DNA of 64,000 nt, from positions 2,108,001 through 2,172,000 of the forward strand of contig NZ_CP025197.1 in NCBI RefSeq assembly GCF_002844395.1. Reading direction: 5' to 3'. This DNA comes from Acetivibrio saccincola. GTDB taxonomy: Bacteria; Bacillota; Clostridia; Acetivibrionales; Acetivibrionaceae. Shown here in pieces: positions 43,766-53,609 of the stretch. Made by a program: the position numbers and the translations under genes. The notes under the pieces were generated by a model, which was given only the letters and a program-made list of their open reading frames with translations, was not told where the DNA came from and searched no databases. Positions within the stretch are counted from its first letter, which is position 1. Each line of letters begins with the position of its first letter.

Positions 43766-45048
43766 TGTTCTATCATCTGTCCTTCCTCTATATTTTTTGG
43801 ATTTAAAACATAAGGTACATACCGCTGGACTTTCCAGCCTGTGGAAGTTTCCCCTTCCACATTTTCTATAACTACAAACTTTTCGTCCCTACCTTTAATG
43901 ACAACAGGAACAAATCTGGCACGGTTTGCCCTCACTATAATTATTTCTGCAGTTTTATTTTTTTCATTGATATTTACAAGGCTTTCTAAAGGAACAATAA
44001 ACCCTGAATGTCTTTCCTTTATTAAATCTATATTTATATTCCTTAAAGATGCAGTTTCTTTTAAATTTCTATCTACATTCACAGAAACAATGCACTTTCC
44101 GTCCATTCCCTCTGATATATAACTAATCGTCCCATCAACTATCTTGTCTATGTCATTTATCCTGACCTCCACTTTATCCCCTGTATTAAAATTTGCAGCC
44201 TCATCTTTGTCTAACGGAAAAACAATATGGTAGTCTATACCCTTTATTATTTTTATAAGAGGCTCATTTAGATACACCGTTAAATCATCATGATTTTTTT
44301 GCCTTTCCCTTACCTTTATGTTTTCTAAATCCTTTACCGTAAGCTTTTCAATTACATCTTCCGTCAACATGTTTTCATACCCGTCAACTACATAAGATAC
44401 CGTTCCTGTGTGTTTTGAAATGATATCCACTGTATTTTTCATAACTTGACTTTGCAGGGCATCTCTTTCAATTTCTAAAGACCGGATATGGGAAGATTTT
44501 TCACCGTACCCACCGATAATTGTAGCCTGTTTTAGTATTAGCTCATCCACCTCATCTTTTATACCGCTAATTAGAGAAAAATTGTTTTTATTTATGCAGT
44601 CCACTAAGTCAATAAGCCTTTCATCAATCATTTTTTCTATTTTGGTTAAATCCCTTGAAAATAAATTGCTTTTTTCGCTTTCTTTTCTCTTTGCTTCTAT
44701 TATTTTTAAATCTAAATTTCTTAATTCATTTAAAAGCTCTAGGGAAGCATTATCCACTATTGTGGCAATCCTGGAGTTAACCGAAACCCTTTCCCCCTCA
44801 CTTTTTTCCCTGATACACTTTCCTTCAGCAGGGGAAGTGATAACTATTTCATCCCTTACAATATAAGCATTTGTATTAATAGAACTTTCAATTTCTCCCT
44901 CTCTTATAAACTCAGTGCTTACATTATTTCCATAAATCCAGGATACAAGAGAGGGAATATATAGAATCAAAAACAAAACAAGGAAAACATTCCTTAAAAG
45001 TATCTTCCGCCGGCTTTTTTTATCTTTGGTATTTTTGGTGTTTTTCAT
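43762..45048 (-). CDS. HlyD-type periplasmic/extracellular adaptor protein
   Basis: 428 residues. One N-terminal helix (about 15-35), a biotinyl-lipoyl-like half motif (INTNAYIVRDEIVITSPAEGKCIREKSEGERV), a coiled-coil stretch (about 105-195), a second hybrid half and a beta barrel. This is the layout of membrane-fusion adaptors, but no ABC transporter lies nearby, so its partner is unknown. AGGAGG precedes the ATG. It overlaps yggS, and this placement in the ylm cluster is common in clostridia in place of ylmD. Confidence 0.82.
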   Translation of the reverse strand: MKNTKNTKDKKSRRKILLRNVFLVLFLILYIPSLVSWIYGNNVSTEFIREGEIESSINTNAYIVRDEIVITSPAEGKCIREKSEGERVSVNSRIATIVDNASLELLNELRNLDLKIIEAKRKESEKSNLFSRDLTKIEKMIDERLIDLVDCINKNNFSLISGIKDEVDELILKQATIIGGYGEKSSHIRSLEIERDALQSQVMKNTVDIISKHTGTVSYVVDGYENMLTEDVIEKLTVKDLENIKVRERQKNHDDLTVYLNEPLIKIIKGIDYHIVFPLDKDEAANFNTGDKVEVRINDIDKIVDGTISYISEGMDGKCIVSVNVDRNLKETASLRNINIDLIKERHSGFIVPLESLVNINEKNKTAEIIIVRANRARFVPVVIKGRDEKFVVIENVEGETSTGWKVQRYVPYVLNPKNIEEGQMIEQ

Positions 45049-45058
45049 TTTTATCCTC

Positions 45059-46351
45059 CTAGCAATCCACCAATCCCTTTTCCATCATCTTTTGAAGTGC
45101 AATAATGACTGCCAGCTTCACATGCTCATAAACCAGACCTCCCTGCATAAAAACAGCATAAGGCGGTTTTATTGGCGCATCTGCACTAAGTTCAATGGAA
45201 GAGCCTTGGATAAACGCCCCCGCCGCCATTATTACCGGACAGTCATAACCCGGCATTTCCCACGGCTCAGGTAGCACATAGGAATCCACCGGTGAACCCT
45301 TTTGAATTCCCTGGCAAAAGGCAATTAAAGCCTCCGAATTCCCAAACTCCACAGCCTGGATTATATCCCCTCTTTTCTCGTCAGGTCCGGGGCTTACTTT
45401 AAAACCTAAAATGTTCATTAATGAAGCACAAAATATTGCTCCTTTTAAACTTTCTGCAACAACATGGGGTGCAAAAAATAAACCTTGAAACATAAGTCTG
45501 TTGTTTCCTAAAGATGCCCCCAATTCCCTTCCCAGTCCCGGCGCTGTCATTCTGTATGATGCCCTCTCAACGGCTTCCTTTGTGCCTGCTATGTAGCCGC
45601 CTGCGGGGACAAGTCCTCCCCCCGGGTTTTTTATAAGGGAACCTGCCATAATATCCACCCCGACTTCAGTGGGTTCCTTGCTTTCAACAAATTCCCCGTA
45701 ACAGTTGTCCACCATTACAACTACATCTTTTTTTATGCTTTTTACAAACTTTACTGCCTCTTCTATATCATCAACGGTTAAAGACCTTCTCCAGGCATAA
45801 CCACGGGATTTTTGCAAAAATACAAGTTTGGTCTTTTCGTTTATTGCCTCTTTAACTTTATCAAAGTCAATACGCCCGTCTTCTAAAAGATCCACCTGCC
45901 TGTAGGAAACCCCAAATTCCTTTAAAGAACCGCCGCCTTTTCCCCTTATCCCGATTACCTCTTCAAGGGTGTCGTAAGGCTTTCCTGTTATGGACAGCAT
46001 TTCTTCCCCGGGTCTTAAATTTCCGTAAAGGCATATGCTCAAAGCATGGGTTCCTGATACTATCTGATGCCTTACCAATGCATCCTCTGCACCAAAAATC
46101 TCTTTAAAAACAGACTCTAAGGCTTCCCTTCCCTTATCGTTATAGCCATATCCTGTTGTGCCGTTAAAATGTGTATCGTCTATGAAGTTGTTTTGCATGG
46201 CTTTTATAACCTTCAGCTGGTTGTACTCTTTTATCTCATCTATCCTGTGAAACTCATCTTCTGCCTGCTTTTCTGCTAAAGCAGCCAAATCCAAAACCTT
46301 TTTATCAACTTTAAATTCATTTTTTATGTATTCCTGAAATTTAGATAACAT
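45059..46351 (-). CDS. methionine gamma-lyase / aluminium-resistance family PLP enzyme
   Basis: 430 residues from MLSKFQEY with GAGGGG 6 nt upstream (an earlier ATG is in weak context). Fold type I PLP enzyme of the YnbB/aluminium-resistance group. The PLP lysine is in GSLIKNPGGG; earlier motifs are HFNGTTGYGYND, IVSGTHALS and VDNCYGEFVE. Reported activities of relatives are C-S lyase-like; the actual substrate is unknown. It precedes the HlyD-type gene by about 10 nt, its TAG overlapping that gene's site. Confidence 0.87.
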   Translation of the reverse strand: MLSKFQEYIKNEFKVDKKVLDLAALAEKQAEDEFHRIDEIKEYNQLKVIKAMQNNFIDDTHFNGTTGYGYNDKGREALESVFKEIFGAEDALVRHQIVSGTHALSICLYGNLRPGEEMLSITGKPYDTLEEVIGIRGKGGGSLKEFGVSYRQVDLLEDGRIDFDKVKEAINEKTKLVFLQKSRGYAWRRSLTVDDIEEAVKFVKSIKKDVVVMVDNCYGEFVESKEPTEVGVDIMAGSLIKNPGGGLVPAGGYIAGTKEAVERASYRMTAPGLGRELGASLGNNRLMFQGLFFAPHVVAESLKGAIFCASLMNILGFKVSPGPDEKRGDIIQAVEFGNSEALIAFCQGIQKGSPVDSYVLPEPWEMPGYDCPVIMAAGAFIQGSSIELSADAPIKPPYAVFMQGGLVYEHVKLAVIIALQKMMEKGLVDC

Positions 46352-46486
46352 ATTATATCCCCTCATAATTAAATAATTTATGCCGTCCTTTATAAAAATT
46401 CTTATAAAAAAACCCCAATTAAAAACTCTTATTAATTATATATTAACTTTTTTTTCATATCAACAATTCAAAATTAAAGTTTTTTT

Positions 46487-46505
46487 GTTATAATAACATT
46501 ATAAC
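46487..46505. promoter_or_regulatory. inverted repeat around a -10 like element upstream of the RluA gene
   Basis: GTTATAAT and ATTATAAC flank AAC. The left arm contains TATAAT. It lies about 65 nt before the RluA-type start and could be a promoter with an operator-like palindrome; no supporting -35 was identified with confidence. Confidence 0.35.
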
Positions 46506-46569
46506 ATATCTGACCTTAAGCTAAAACCAATGGGGTATTTTCCCTAATGTTTATAAACCGGTGATTAAA

Positions 46570-47538
46570 ATGATTTTAAAATACAAAGTGGAAGCTGAGT
46601 CTTCCGGCAAAACAATTAAATATATTTTAAAAGAAAAACTTATGTTTTCTCAAAATTTAATAAGAAAACTCAAATGCCAAAACAGGATTTTATGCAATGG
46701 TAAACCTGTGTTTGTAAATGCCGTTGTAAATGAAAATGATATTGTAGAAGTAGATATAAATTTTGAAGAGACGTCAGAAGGAGTTATTCCCGAAGACATT
46801 CCAATAGATATAATATACGAGGATGATGTTTTAATAGCTTTAAACAAACCTGCTGACATGGTTGTTCATCCTACACGGAACCACCTTAGCGGCACTTTGG
46901 GAAATGCCCTTTCACATTACTTTTTAAAAAAAGGCTTAACAATTAAAATAAGACCTGTAATGAGATTAGACCGGGATACATCCGGCATAATTATTTTTGC
47001 CAAAAATTCATTTGCACAGGATTTTTTGATAAGGCAGATGAAAGATAATTTATTTTACAGAGAATATCAGGGAATAGTACATGGTTTAGTTGAAAAATCC
47101 CATGGAACCATTGACCTTCCAATAGCAAGGAAGTCTTACAGTACCATTGAAAGATGCATTTCACCCTCCGGGTACCCTTCAATAACCCATTACAAAGTTA
47201 TTGAGTACCTCAAAAGTGCTACTTTTTTAAGCTTTGTACTTGAAACCGGCAGGACCCATCAAATAAGAGTTCACTGTAAGGCTATTGGCCACCCTCTTTT
47301 TGGTGATAACCTTTATGGAAATACATCTGTATCTTTAGAAAACCAGGAAATATTTCCAAAAAACCAACCCATTATTGCCGCAAAAGACGCTGCCGGAAAA
47401 GACAGTGTACTCATTGAAAGACAAGCCCTTCACTCATCGAAAGTGGTTTTTACCCATCCAATTAATAAAAAACCTTTAGAACTCACTGCTCCCCTGCCTT
47501 ACGACATTGAAAGACTCAAGGAAATATTGAGAAAATAA
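46570..47538 (+). CDS. RluA-family pseudouridine synthase
   Basis: 322 residues. An S4-like N-terminal domain (about 10-75) precedes the catalytic domain with RLDRDTSG (catalytic Asp), ALNKPADMVVHP and TGRTHQIRVH. It isomerises uridine in rRNA or tRNA; the target cannot be read from the sequence. The chosen ATG at 46570 has GGTGAT 5 nt upstream; a GTG at 46561 is the alternative. Confidence 0.92.
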   Translation: MILKYKVEAESSGKTIKYILKEKLMFSQNLIRKLKCQNRILCNGKPVFVNAVVNENDIVEVDINFEETSEGVIPEDIPIDIIYEDDVLIALNKPADMVVHPTRNHLSGTLGNALSHYFLKKGLTIKIRPVMRLDRDTSGIIIFAKNSFAQDFLIRQMKDNLFYREYQGIVHGLVEKSHGTIDLPIARKSYSTIERCISPSGYPSITHYKVIEYLKSATFLSFVLETGRTHQIRVHCKAIGHPLFGDNLYGNTSVSLENQEIFPKNQPIIAAKDAAGKDSVLIERQALHSSKVVFTHPINKKPLELTAPLPYDIERLKEILRK

Positions 47539-47617
47539 TGGCTTAATTCTCTAATTAATGCTATTATAGTATTTGTTTTATGCTTCAAAATTTTATGCAG
47601 CCAATAGGAGGGGTTTC

Positions 47618-48190
47618 ATGGAAGTATTAAAAGACCGGTACACCATTACTGAATTAAGCCAAAGCCTTAGCGTTACAGATCATACCTTAAGATATTATGA
47701 GAAGGAATTTAATATGTATGTTCCTAAGGATAAAAGGGGAAGGCGGTACTATACTCCAGACCTTGCCAACATAATGTACCAGATAAAAAACATGCGCGAT
47801 GAGGGTTTAGAAATTAAAGCCATAAAAAAAATACTAAAGCCTGAAATAGAAATGATATCTCAGCAATTTGAGGAAAAGGAGACTAATTCTCTTTCCCTTA
47901 TAGATGAAAAAAATAATGCATTGGAAATTCAAAAATTTTTTCAGGACTTCGGAGAAAAACTTGTAAACAGTTTTTCAACTACAGTAACAAGCGCCAAAGA
48001 GGATATTACAACTGAAATTTATAAAACCAAACTGGAACTTGGGGCATGTATGGAAAACAACATGCGGAAGTTCGAATGTAAAATGGAAAAGCACTTCCAA
48101 AATGTTGATAAATCCCTGGCAATGTGGCGTGAAAAAAACAGCGGAAGTTTCCTTAAAAAATTAACCAGAAAAGTTTTAAAAAAGGTATAA
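47618..48190 (+). CDS. MerR-type transcriptional regulator with long coiled-coil tail
   Basis: 190 residues from MEVLKDRYT with GGAGGGG 5 nt upstream. A MerR winged helix (about 5-75: YTITELSQSLSVTDHTLRYYEKE) is followed by a helical tail of about 100 residues ending in basic residues (KKLTRKVLKKV). There are no metal-binding cysteines of classical MerR. Targets are unknown; it is co-directional with the RluA gene (80 nt gap). Confidence 0.85.
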   Translation: MEVLKDRYTITELSQSLSVTDHTLRYYEKEFNMYVPKDKRGRRYYTPDLANIMYQIKNMRDEGLEIKAIKKILKPEIEMISQQFEEKETNSLSLIDEKNNALEIQKFFQDFGEKLVNSFSTTVTSAKEDITTEIYKTKLELGACMENNMRKFECKMEKHFQNVDKSLAMWREKNSGSFLKKLTRKVLKKV

Positions 48191-48211
48191 TGGGATAATG
48201 CATTATTTGCC

Positions 48212-48616
48212 TTATCCCTCTTTGTTTATCAAACCCAATCTTTCCATAACCTTTATAAACTTATCAGTATCAATTGGCTTTGCTGCATAAGCCTCACATC
48301 CGCTTTCAAAGGAGTCAAATACATTTGTTGTGTCATTTAATGCAGTGGTCATTATTATTTTTACCCTGCGGGATTCTTCAATTTCCCTTTGTCTTTCTAT
48401 ATCCCTTATTGCCTTTAAAACTTTCTTCCCATCCATTTTAGGCATCATAATGTCTAAGCAAATTAAATCATAAGGCTTTTCTTCATCTAAAGCTATCATA
48501 TAAGCATCTATAGCTTCAATTCCATCAATTGTTATATCACAGTCCCCGTATAAAGAAAGAAATTTGTATAAAAACTTCCGGCAGGCAAAATCGTCTTCTG
48601 CAATAAGAATCCTCAT
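48212..48616 (-). CDS. CheY-like response regulator
   Basis: 134 residues, a lone receiver domain. The acidic pair ED near residues 6-8, phospho-acceptor Asp in LICLDIMMPKMDG (about 57), Thr in MTTAL and the Lys in AAKPID are present. It is the last gene of the leftward chemotaxis operon, 64 nt after the hybrid kinase, and may be its output or a phosphate sink. No DNA-binding part. Confidence 0.9.
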   Translation of the reverse strand: MRILIAEDDFACRKFLYKFLSLYGDCDITIDGIEAIDAYMIALDEEKPYDLICLDIMMPKMDGKKVLKAIRDIERQREIEESRRVKIIMTTALNDTTNVFDSFESGCEAYAAKPIDTDKFIKVMERLGLINKEG

Positions 48617-48679
48617 GGTATTTTCCCCTTTCTTTTTAGAATTTATATAGGTTTAACCCTTTAAATTTAGACGGCAAAA

Positions 48680-51031
48680 TTAGTTTAAAAACCATTTCTT
48701 CAGCTCATCTATGTACCGGTGCATTTCATCGTAGCTGCCTTTTCTCGCTAATAACAGTATCTTAAAAGAAATATTTTTTTCTTCTTTTTCTTTTGCTATA
48801 TTTTTAATTTTTGCTGCATTTATTTCAATTTGTTTTTTGTCCCTTTTTTTAAGAGCTTTCTCTAAATCCTCTATATAATCAGCTATACTCTTATTATCTA
48901 AAAAGCTTTTTTTTAGCTTATACTTCTCATAGACTTGTCCGTCCTGATTAATCTTTCCATCTTGATAATCTTCCTCGGCTTTAGTTGTATCTTCTTCATA
49001 TCTTTTTACAATCTCATGCTGTTTTACACCGAAAATATCATTTATAGTAGAAAAAAGCTCTTCAAATTTAACAGGTTTGGCTATATATCCGTCCATTCCT
49101 GAAAGTAAAAATTTTTCCCTGTCACCTTTTAAGGCATGTGCAGTAATTGCTATTATGGGAACGTGATTTTCAGTTCCCTCTTCCATCTCCCTTATTTTCC
49201 TGGTGGTTTCTATACCATCCATTTCAGGCATTTGTACATCCATTAAAACCAAATCAAATTTTTTTCTTTTAATTAAATCTAAAGCCTCAACCCCATTATT
49301 TGCAGTAGTAACTAAATGCCCTTCACATTTTACGGCTTTTGATAAAACCTTTTGATTCACTTCATCATCTTCAACAATAAGTACATTGAGTTTTTTGTTT
49401 AGTTTACCCTTATTGTCATATTTACAGCGTTCCTCATTAAATTCTCTGCCATTTTCATTAATCAGCTCACATGTAAAATAAAAAGTGCTTCCCCTGCCTG
49501 GCTCACTCTCAAGCCAAATGTCCCCACCCATCATCTCAACAATTCTTTTAGAAATTACAAGCCCTAAACCTGTGCCACCGTATTTTCTGGTAATAGAACC
49601 GTCCACCTGGCTAAAGCTTTTAAAGAGTTTTTTAACATCCTCCTTTGAAATCCCGATACCTGTATCTGAAACTGCAAATCTAAGTTTAATTTTGTTTTTA
49701 AAAACCTCCATCACATCAACGGTTATGGAAACTTCTCCTACATCTGTAAACTTTACTGCGTTAGAAAGTAAATTATTCAGCACCTGGGAAAGCTTATTAG
49801 GATCTCCAACTAAATTTTGAGGTAAGTACCTGTCCACCCTGTAGCTAAATTCAAGACCTTTTTCTTTTGCTTTTACCATATGGGCTTTGCACACTTCATC
49901 TAAAAGAGCGGTAATGTTAAACTGAATGCTTTCTAAAGTCATTTTTCCGGCTTCTATTTTTGAATAATCCAAAATATCATTTATCACATTTAAAAGCATA
50001 TGAGCACAGGAATTAATTATATTGATATTTTCCCTCTGTTCTTCATCAAGGTTTGTGTTCAAAGTCAGCTTTGTCATTCCTATAATCCCGTTTAAAGGGG
50101 TGCGGATTTCATGACTCATATTTGCCAAAAATTCACTTTTAGCCTTGTTGGCTGCCTCCGCCTCTTCCTTCGCCCGCTTTAGTTCCCACTCCATTTTCTT
50201 TTTACCGGTAATATTGTCAAATGTAATCAAAACCACTTCTTCACCGTCTAAAACCAAAGGGACGGCATTTAACCTAAGCCACAGTCTTTTTTTCTCGGAG
50301 TTTATTAAAAATGCCTGTTCCACCTCAATCCCGTAAACGGCTTTTCCCGTCTCAAAGACGGTATCAATGGTTTTTAAAATTTTACAATCCCTACATTCTC
50401 CTTTGTTTTTAAAATGTTGGTCAAACTTGCTGCTGTTAGCACAGCACATCCCTTCTCCAAGCTTTTTATTAATAATATTGCTTCCGTCAATATTTGAAAA
50501 TCCCAACAAAGAGTCATTTGTCCTTATTATTTTGTAGTGTTTATTTACAATAACCATTCCTATTGGAGCAGAATCAAATATTAATTTTAAATTTTTCTTT
50601 TCATTTGCAAGTTCCCTTTCTGCCCTTATAATCCTGGTTATATCCCTGAATACAACTACAATGCCTCTTATTTGGTTTTTATCGTTTATAATTGGTGCAC
50701 TGTTTGCAGAAATATAGCTTTCCTTTCCGTCTTTTGAAATGAGTACAGTGTGTTTTTTTAAGCCCACCGGCTTTTTAGCCTTCAATACATAAGTAAAGGG
50801 GCTTTCTAAGGGCTTACCCGTGCTTTTGTTAACTATTACAAAAACTTCACCTATGGGTTTTCCCTTTGCCTCACCGGCCGTCCAACCTGTCAAATTCTCT
50901 GCTGCCCTGTTCATCATACTGATATTGCCTGAAGAATCAGTGGTAATTACCCCGTCCCCAATACTCTGCAGGGTAATTTTTAACCTTTCTGTTTCTTTTA
51001 TAAGCTTATTTATATGTGAACATTCCTCCAT
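48680..51031 (-). CDS. hybrid sensor histidine kinase (PAS-PAS-HisKA-HATPase-REC)
   Basis: 783 residues and no membrane helix, so a soluble sensor. Two PAS domains (about 15-125 and 145-275); the second carries a cysteine set CC...C..C (about 200-225) as seen in some metal/redox PAS domains. HisKA (about 300-360, His in [15 protein letters not shown]), HATPase (about 405-520, with the DTGIGI and GGTGLGL boxes) and a receiver (about 545-665, phospho-Asp in [13 protein letters not shown]). The last 95 residues look like an Hpt domain whose histidine is replaced. It lies 11 nt after cheB. Role next to the chemotaxis genes is unproven. Confidence 0.88.
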   Translation of the reverse strand: MEECSHINKLIKETERLKITLQSIGDGVITTDSSGNISMMNRAAENLTGWTAGEAKGKPIGEVFVIVNKSTGKPLESPFTYVLKAKKPVGLKKHTVLISKDGKESYISANSAPIINDKNQIRGIVVVFRDITRIIRAERELANEKKNLKLIFDSAPIGMVIVNKHYKIIRTNDSLLGFSNIDGSNIINKKLGEGMCCANSSKFDQHFKNKGECRDCKILKTIDTVFETGKAVYGIEVEQAFLINSEKKRLWLRLNAVPLVLDGEEVVLITFDNITGKKKMEWELKRAKEEAEAANKAKSEFLANMSHEIRTPLNGIIGMTKLTLNTNLDEEQRENINIINSCAHMLLNVINDILDYSKIEAGKMTLESIQFNITALLDEVCKAHMVKAKEKGLEFSYRVDRYLPQNLVGDPNKLSQVLNNLLSNAVKFTDVGEVSITVDVMEVFKNKIKLRFAVSDTGIGISKEDVKKLFKSFSQVDGSITRKYGGTGLGLVISKRIVEMMGGDIWLESEPGRGSTFYFTCELINENGREFNEERCKYDNKGKLNKKLNVLIVEDDEVNQKVLSKAVKCEGHLVTTANNGVEALDLIKRKKFDLVLMDVQMPEMDGIETTRKIREMEEGTENHVPIIAITAHALKGDREKFLLSGMDGYIAKPVKFEELFSTINDIFGVKQHEIVKRYEEDTTKAEEDYQDGKINQDGQVYEKYKLKKSFLDNKSIADYIEDLEKALKKRDKKQIEINAAKIKNIAKEKEEKNISFKILLLARKGSYDEMHRYIDELKKWFLN

Positions 51032-51042
51032 TAAAAGCCTCC

Positions 51043-52107
51043 TTATTCCTCCAATATCCTCTGTAAAGTCTGGGGTATTTTGTCTAAGGGTACCTGTTTT
51101 TCAACTGCACCAATTTCATAGGCAATTTTAGGCATACCATAAACAACGCAGCTTTTTTCATCCTGTCCTATTGTTCTTGCCCCTTTTTCCCTCATTTCCA
51201 AAAGACCCTTCGAGCCATCACTTCCCATACCTGTAAGAATAATACCTACAGCATCTTTGCCAGCCACTTGTGCAACTGAAGAAAACAATACATCCACGGA
51301 AGGACAGTGACCACTTACCTTTTGACCCCTGAAGCACTCTACATAATAAGTATCTCCTCTTTTTTTAAGCCTCATATGATGTTCACCAGGAGCAATTAAA
51401 ACCCTGCCCGGATAAACATTATCCCCATTTTCCGCTTCTTTCACATCCACCAGATAGGAGTTATTTAACCTGTCTGCATACATTTTTGTAAAAACAGCCG
51501 GCATATGCTGTACAATAACGGTACCCGGCATGTCCTTTGTAAATGTGGATATAATCTTTGCTATTGCTTCAGTACCCCCTGTAGAAGCACCTATTGCTAT
51601 AATTTTATTTTTTATGTCTCCTTTTGTTTTGATGTCTCCTTTTGAACTTCTTAAAATATCTCCCTGTGAAATGTCCTTTTTCCAGTGTCCCACCTTTGCC
51701 GTTGAAGCAATTTTTATTTTTACAATTAACTCATTTATAAAAAAGTCACTGCTTATTTGCTTTCTCAAATCCGGTTTTGTAATAAAATCAACAGCGCCAG
51801 CATTTAAAGCGTCAAATACATTTTTACTTACAGCACTTACCACCACTACCGGTATAGGGTATTGGGGCATAAGCCGCCTCAAAAACTCAATTCCACTCAT
51901 TCCAGGCATTTCCACGTCGAGAGTCATTACATCCGGACGCAGTTTAATTATTTTATCCCTGGCCACATAAGCATTAGGAGCCGTTCCTACAACCTCAATG
52001 CCGGAATCTTGAGCCAAACCCCGTGCAAGGCGTTCCCTAAACACCAAAGAATCATCCACTATCAAAACTTTAATTTTTTTCTTTAAACCGGTTTTTATTG
52101 GATTCAC
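51043..52107 (-). CDS. cheB: chemotaxis protein-glutamate methylesterase
   Basis: 354 residues. Receiver domain (about 10-125, phospho-Asp in [11 protein letters not shown]) joined to the CheB esterase (about 165-350) with the catalytic Ser in GASTGG, His in VQHMP and Asp in GMGSDGS. It removes methyl groups from chemoreceptors to reset adaptation. Five nt after cheR. Confidence 0.95.
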   Translation of the reverse strand: MNPIKTGLKKKIKVLIVDDSLVFRERLARGLAQDSGIEVVGTAPNAYVARDKIIKLRPDVMTLDVEMPGMSGIEFLRRLMPQYPIPVVVVSAVSKNVFDALNAGAVDFITKPDLRKQISSDFFINELIVKIKIASTAKVGHWKKDISQGDILRSSKGDIKTKGDIKNKIIAIGASTGGTEAIAKIISTFTKDMPGTVIVQHMPAVFTKMYADRLNNSYLVDVKEAENGDNVYPGRVLIAPGEHHMRLKKRGDTYYVECFRGQKVSGHCPSVDVLFSSVAQVAGKDAVGIILTGMGSDGSKGLLEMREKGARTIGQDEKSCVVYGMPKIAYEIGAVEKQVPLDKIPQTLQRILEE

Positions 52108-52112
52108 ATTAT

Positions 52113-52931
52113 CTATTCCTTTCTATATACTGCTGGCATAATGTATTTGTATTTTGTTTTTTCTTTGTTTAATGACTCTGAATGACCTATAAATAAATAC
52201 CCGCCCGGCTCAGTATATTCATAAAATTTATTTACCAGATTATCTTTAGTTTCATTGTCAAAATATATCATCACATTCCTGCAAAATATCACATGAAACT
52301 TCTTTTTAAAAGGAAATGATTTATTCATTAAATTAAATATCCTGAATATTACCTCTTTTTTTATTGATTCTTTAATTCTCCAATTATTCTCATCAATTTT
52401 TTCAAAATATTTTAGTTTCCAAATTTTAGGTATAGCATTTACCTGTTCATCAGAATAGACCCCTGCTTTTGCTTTATTTATCACTTTCATTGATATATCC
52501 GTTGCAAGTATCCTGGTATCCCACCACAACTTTTCTTCTCCAAAATAGTCTGAAATAATCATAGCTAAAGTATATGGTTCTTCCCCGCTGGAACAGCCGG
52601 CACTCCATATCCTCAAATCCTTTGCACCCTGTACTGAATTTTCCAAAAAGGGAAGTACCTTATTTTTGAAAAAGTTAAAATGTTCAGGTTCCCTCATAAA
52701 ATAGGTGTGATTTGTAGTTATCTTATTTATAAGACCCGTAACTGCTTGGCCACTGGTATCGGAGAGGATGTATTCATAGTACTGGGTAAAATTTTTAAAA
52801 TTATGTTCTAATAAAATATTCTGCAGTCTTCCAACCACCAGGCTTTTTTTCTTCTCAGTTAGATTTATCCCATAGTTATTTCTAACAAATGTGGATAAAT
52901 ACTCAAACTCTTTGTCTGAAATGTTTATCAT
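52113..52931 (-). CDS. cheR: chemotaxis protein methyltransferase
   Basis: 272 residues. CheR N-terminal helical domain (about 1-70) and SAM methyltransferase domain (about 75-270), with the SAM loop WSAGCSSGEEPYT. TNHTYFMREP marks the receptor-binding side. It methylates receptor glutamates. Order cheW-cheR-cheB. Confidence 0.95.
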   Translation of the reverse strand: MINISDKEFEYLSTFVRNNYGINLTEKKKSLVVGRLQNILLEHNFKNFTQYYEYILSDTSGQAVTGLINKITTNHTYFMREPEHFNFFKNKVLPFLENSVQGAKDLRIWSAGCSSGEEPYTLAMIISDYFGEEKLWWDTRILATDISMKVINKAKAGVYSDEQVNAIPKIWKLKYFEKIDENNWRIKESIKKEVIFRIFNLMNKSFPFKKKFHVIFCRNVMIYFDNETKDNLVNKFYEYTEPGGYLFIGHSESLNKEKTKYKYIMPAVYRKE

Positions 52932-52959
52932 TGATTATCACCAGACCGTTTGTTTTGTA

Positions 52960-53457
52960 TTATGAAATATTTCCCAACATCTCTGTATCTTCATCATTGA
53001 TAAGTTTATCACAATCAATAAGAAGTTTTACATCGTCTCCTATTTTGCCAATTCCTTTAATGTATTTGTTGTTAAATCCGGTACTTGAATCAGGTGGAAG
53101 AACAATATCAGATTCTGAAATTGATATTACCTCTGATACACTGTCTACAATAAGGCCTAATGAAATATCTTTTATTTCAACAACAATTATACATGTCCTG
53201 TCATTGTACTCTAAAGGCTCTTTTTTAAATCTAAGTCTTACATCCATAACAGGAATTATTTTTCCTCTTAAATTTATTATTCCCTTAACATAGTCCGGTA
53301 CCTCAGGTATTTCTGTTATTTTTTGTATCCCAATTATCTCAGTTACATATTTTATTTCTATCCCGTAAATCTCATTGGCTATGGCAAAGGTTAAATACTT
53401 TCCCTTTTGAGTATCCTCTTCATATTCTAAAATATCTTTTTCCAAAAGCTTTGTCAT
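52960..53457 (-). CDS. cheW: chemotaxis coupling protein CheW
   Basis: 165 residues. A CheW SH3-like double barrel (about 18-155) with IYGIEIKYVTEIIG and INLRGKIIPVMDV. It links receptors to CheA at the inner membrane face. About 150 nt of degenerate repeats separate it from cheA. Confidence 0.94.
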   Translation of the reverse strand: MTKLLEKDILEYEEDTQKGKYLTFAIANEIYGIEIKYVTEIIGIQKITEIPEVPDYVKGIINLRGKIIPVMDVRLRFKKEPLEYNDRTCIIVVEIKDISLGLIVDSVSEVISISESDIVLPPDSSTGFNNKYIKGIGKIGDDVKLLIDCDKLINDEDTEMLGNIS

Positions 53458-53461
53458 ATTT

Positions 53462-53609
53462 TACAGCCTCCTTATTTTTATTAATTTAAATTTCACAATT
53501 TAATTTATAATCTATTTAGTTCATAAACCATTTAATTCATGAGTCATTTAGTTCACAAGTCAATTTGTTGATAATTCATTTAGTTTGCTGGTTATAGTTT
53601 ACAATCCAT
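53462..53609. repeat. degenerate tandem repeats between cheA and cheW
   Basis: On the minus strand a unit of about 20 nt containing GAACTAAATG or AACTAAATG recurs about five times with decay, beginning at the cheA stop itself (TGAACTAAATGG). No gene or obvious promoter in it. Confidence 0.6.
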
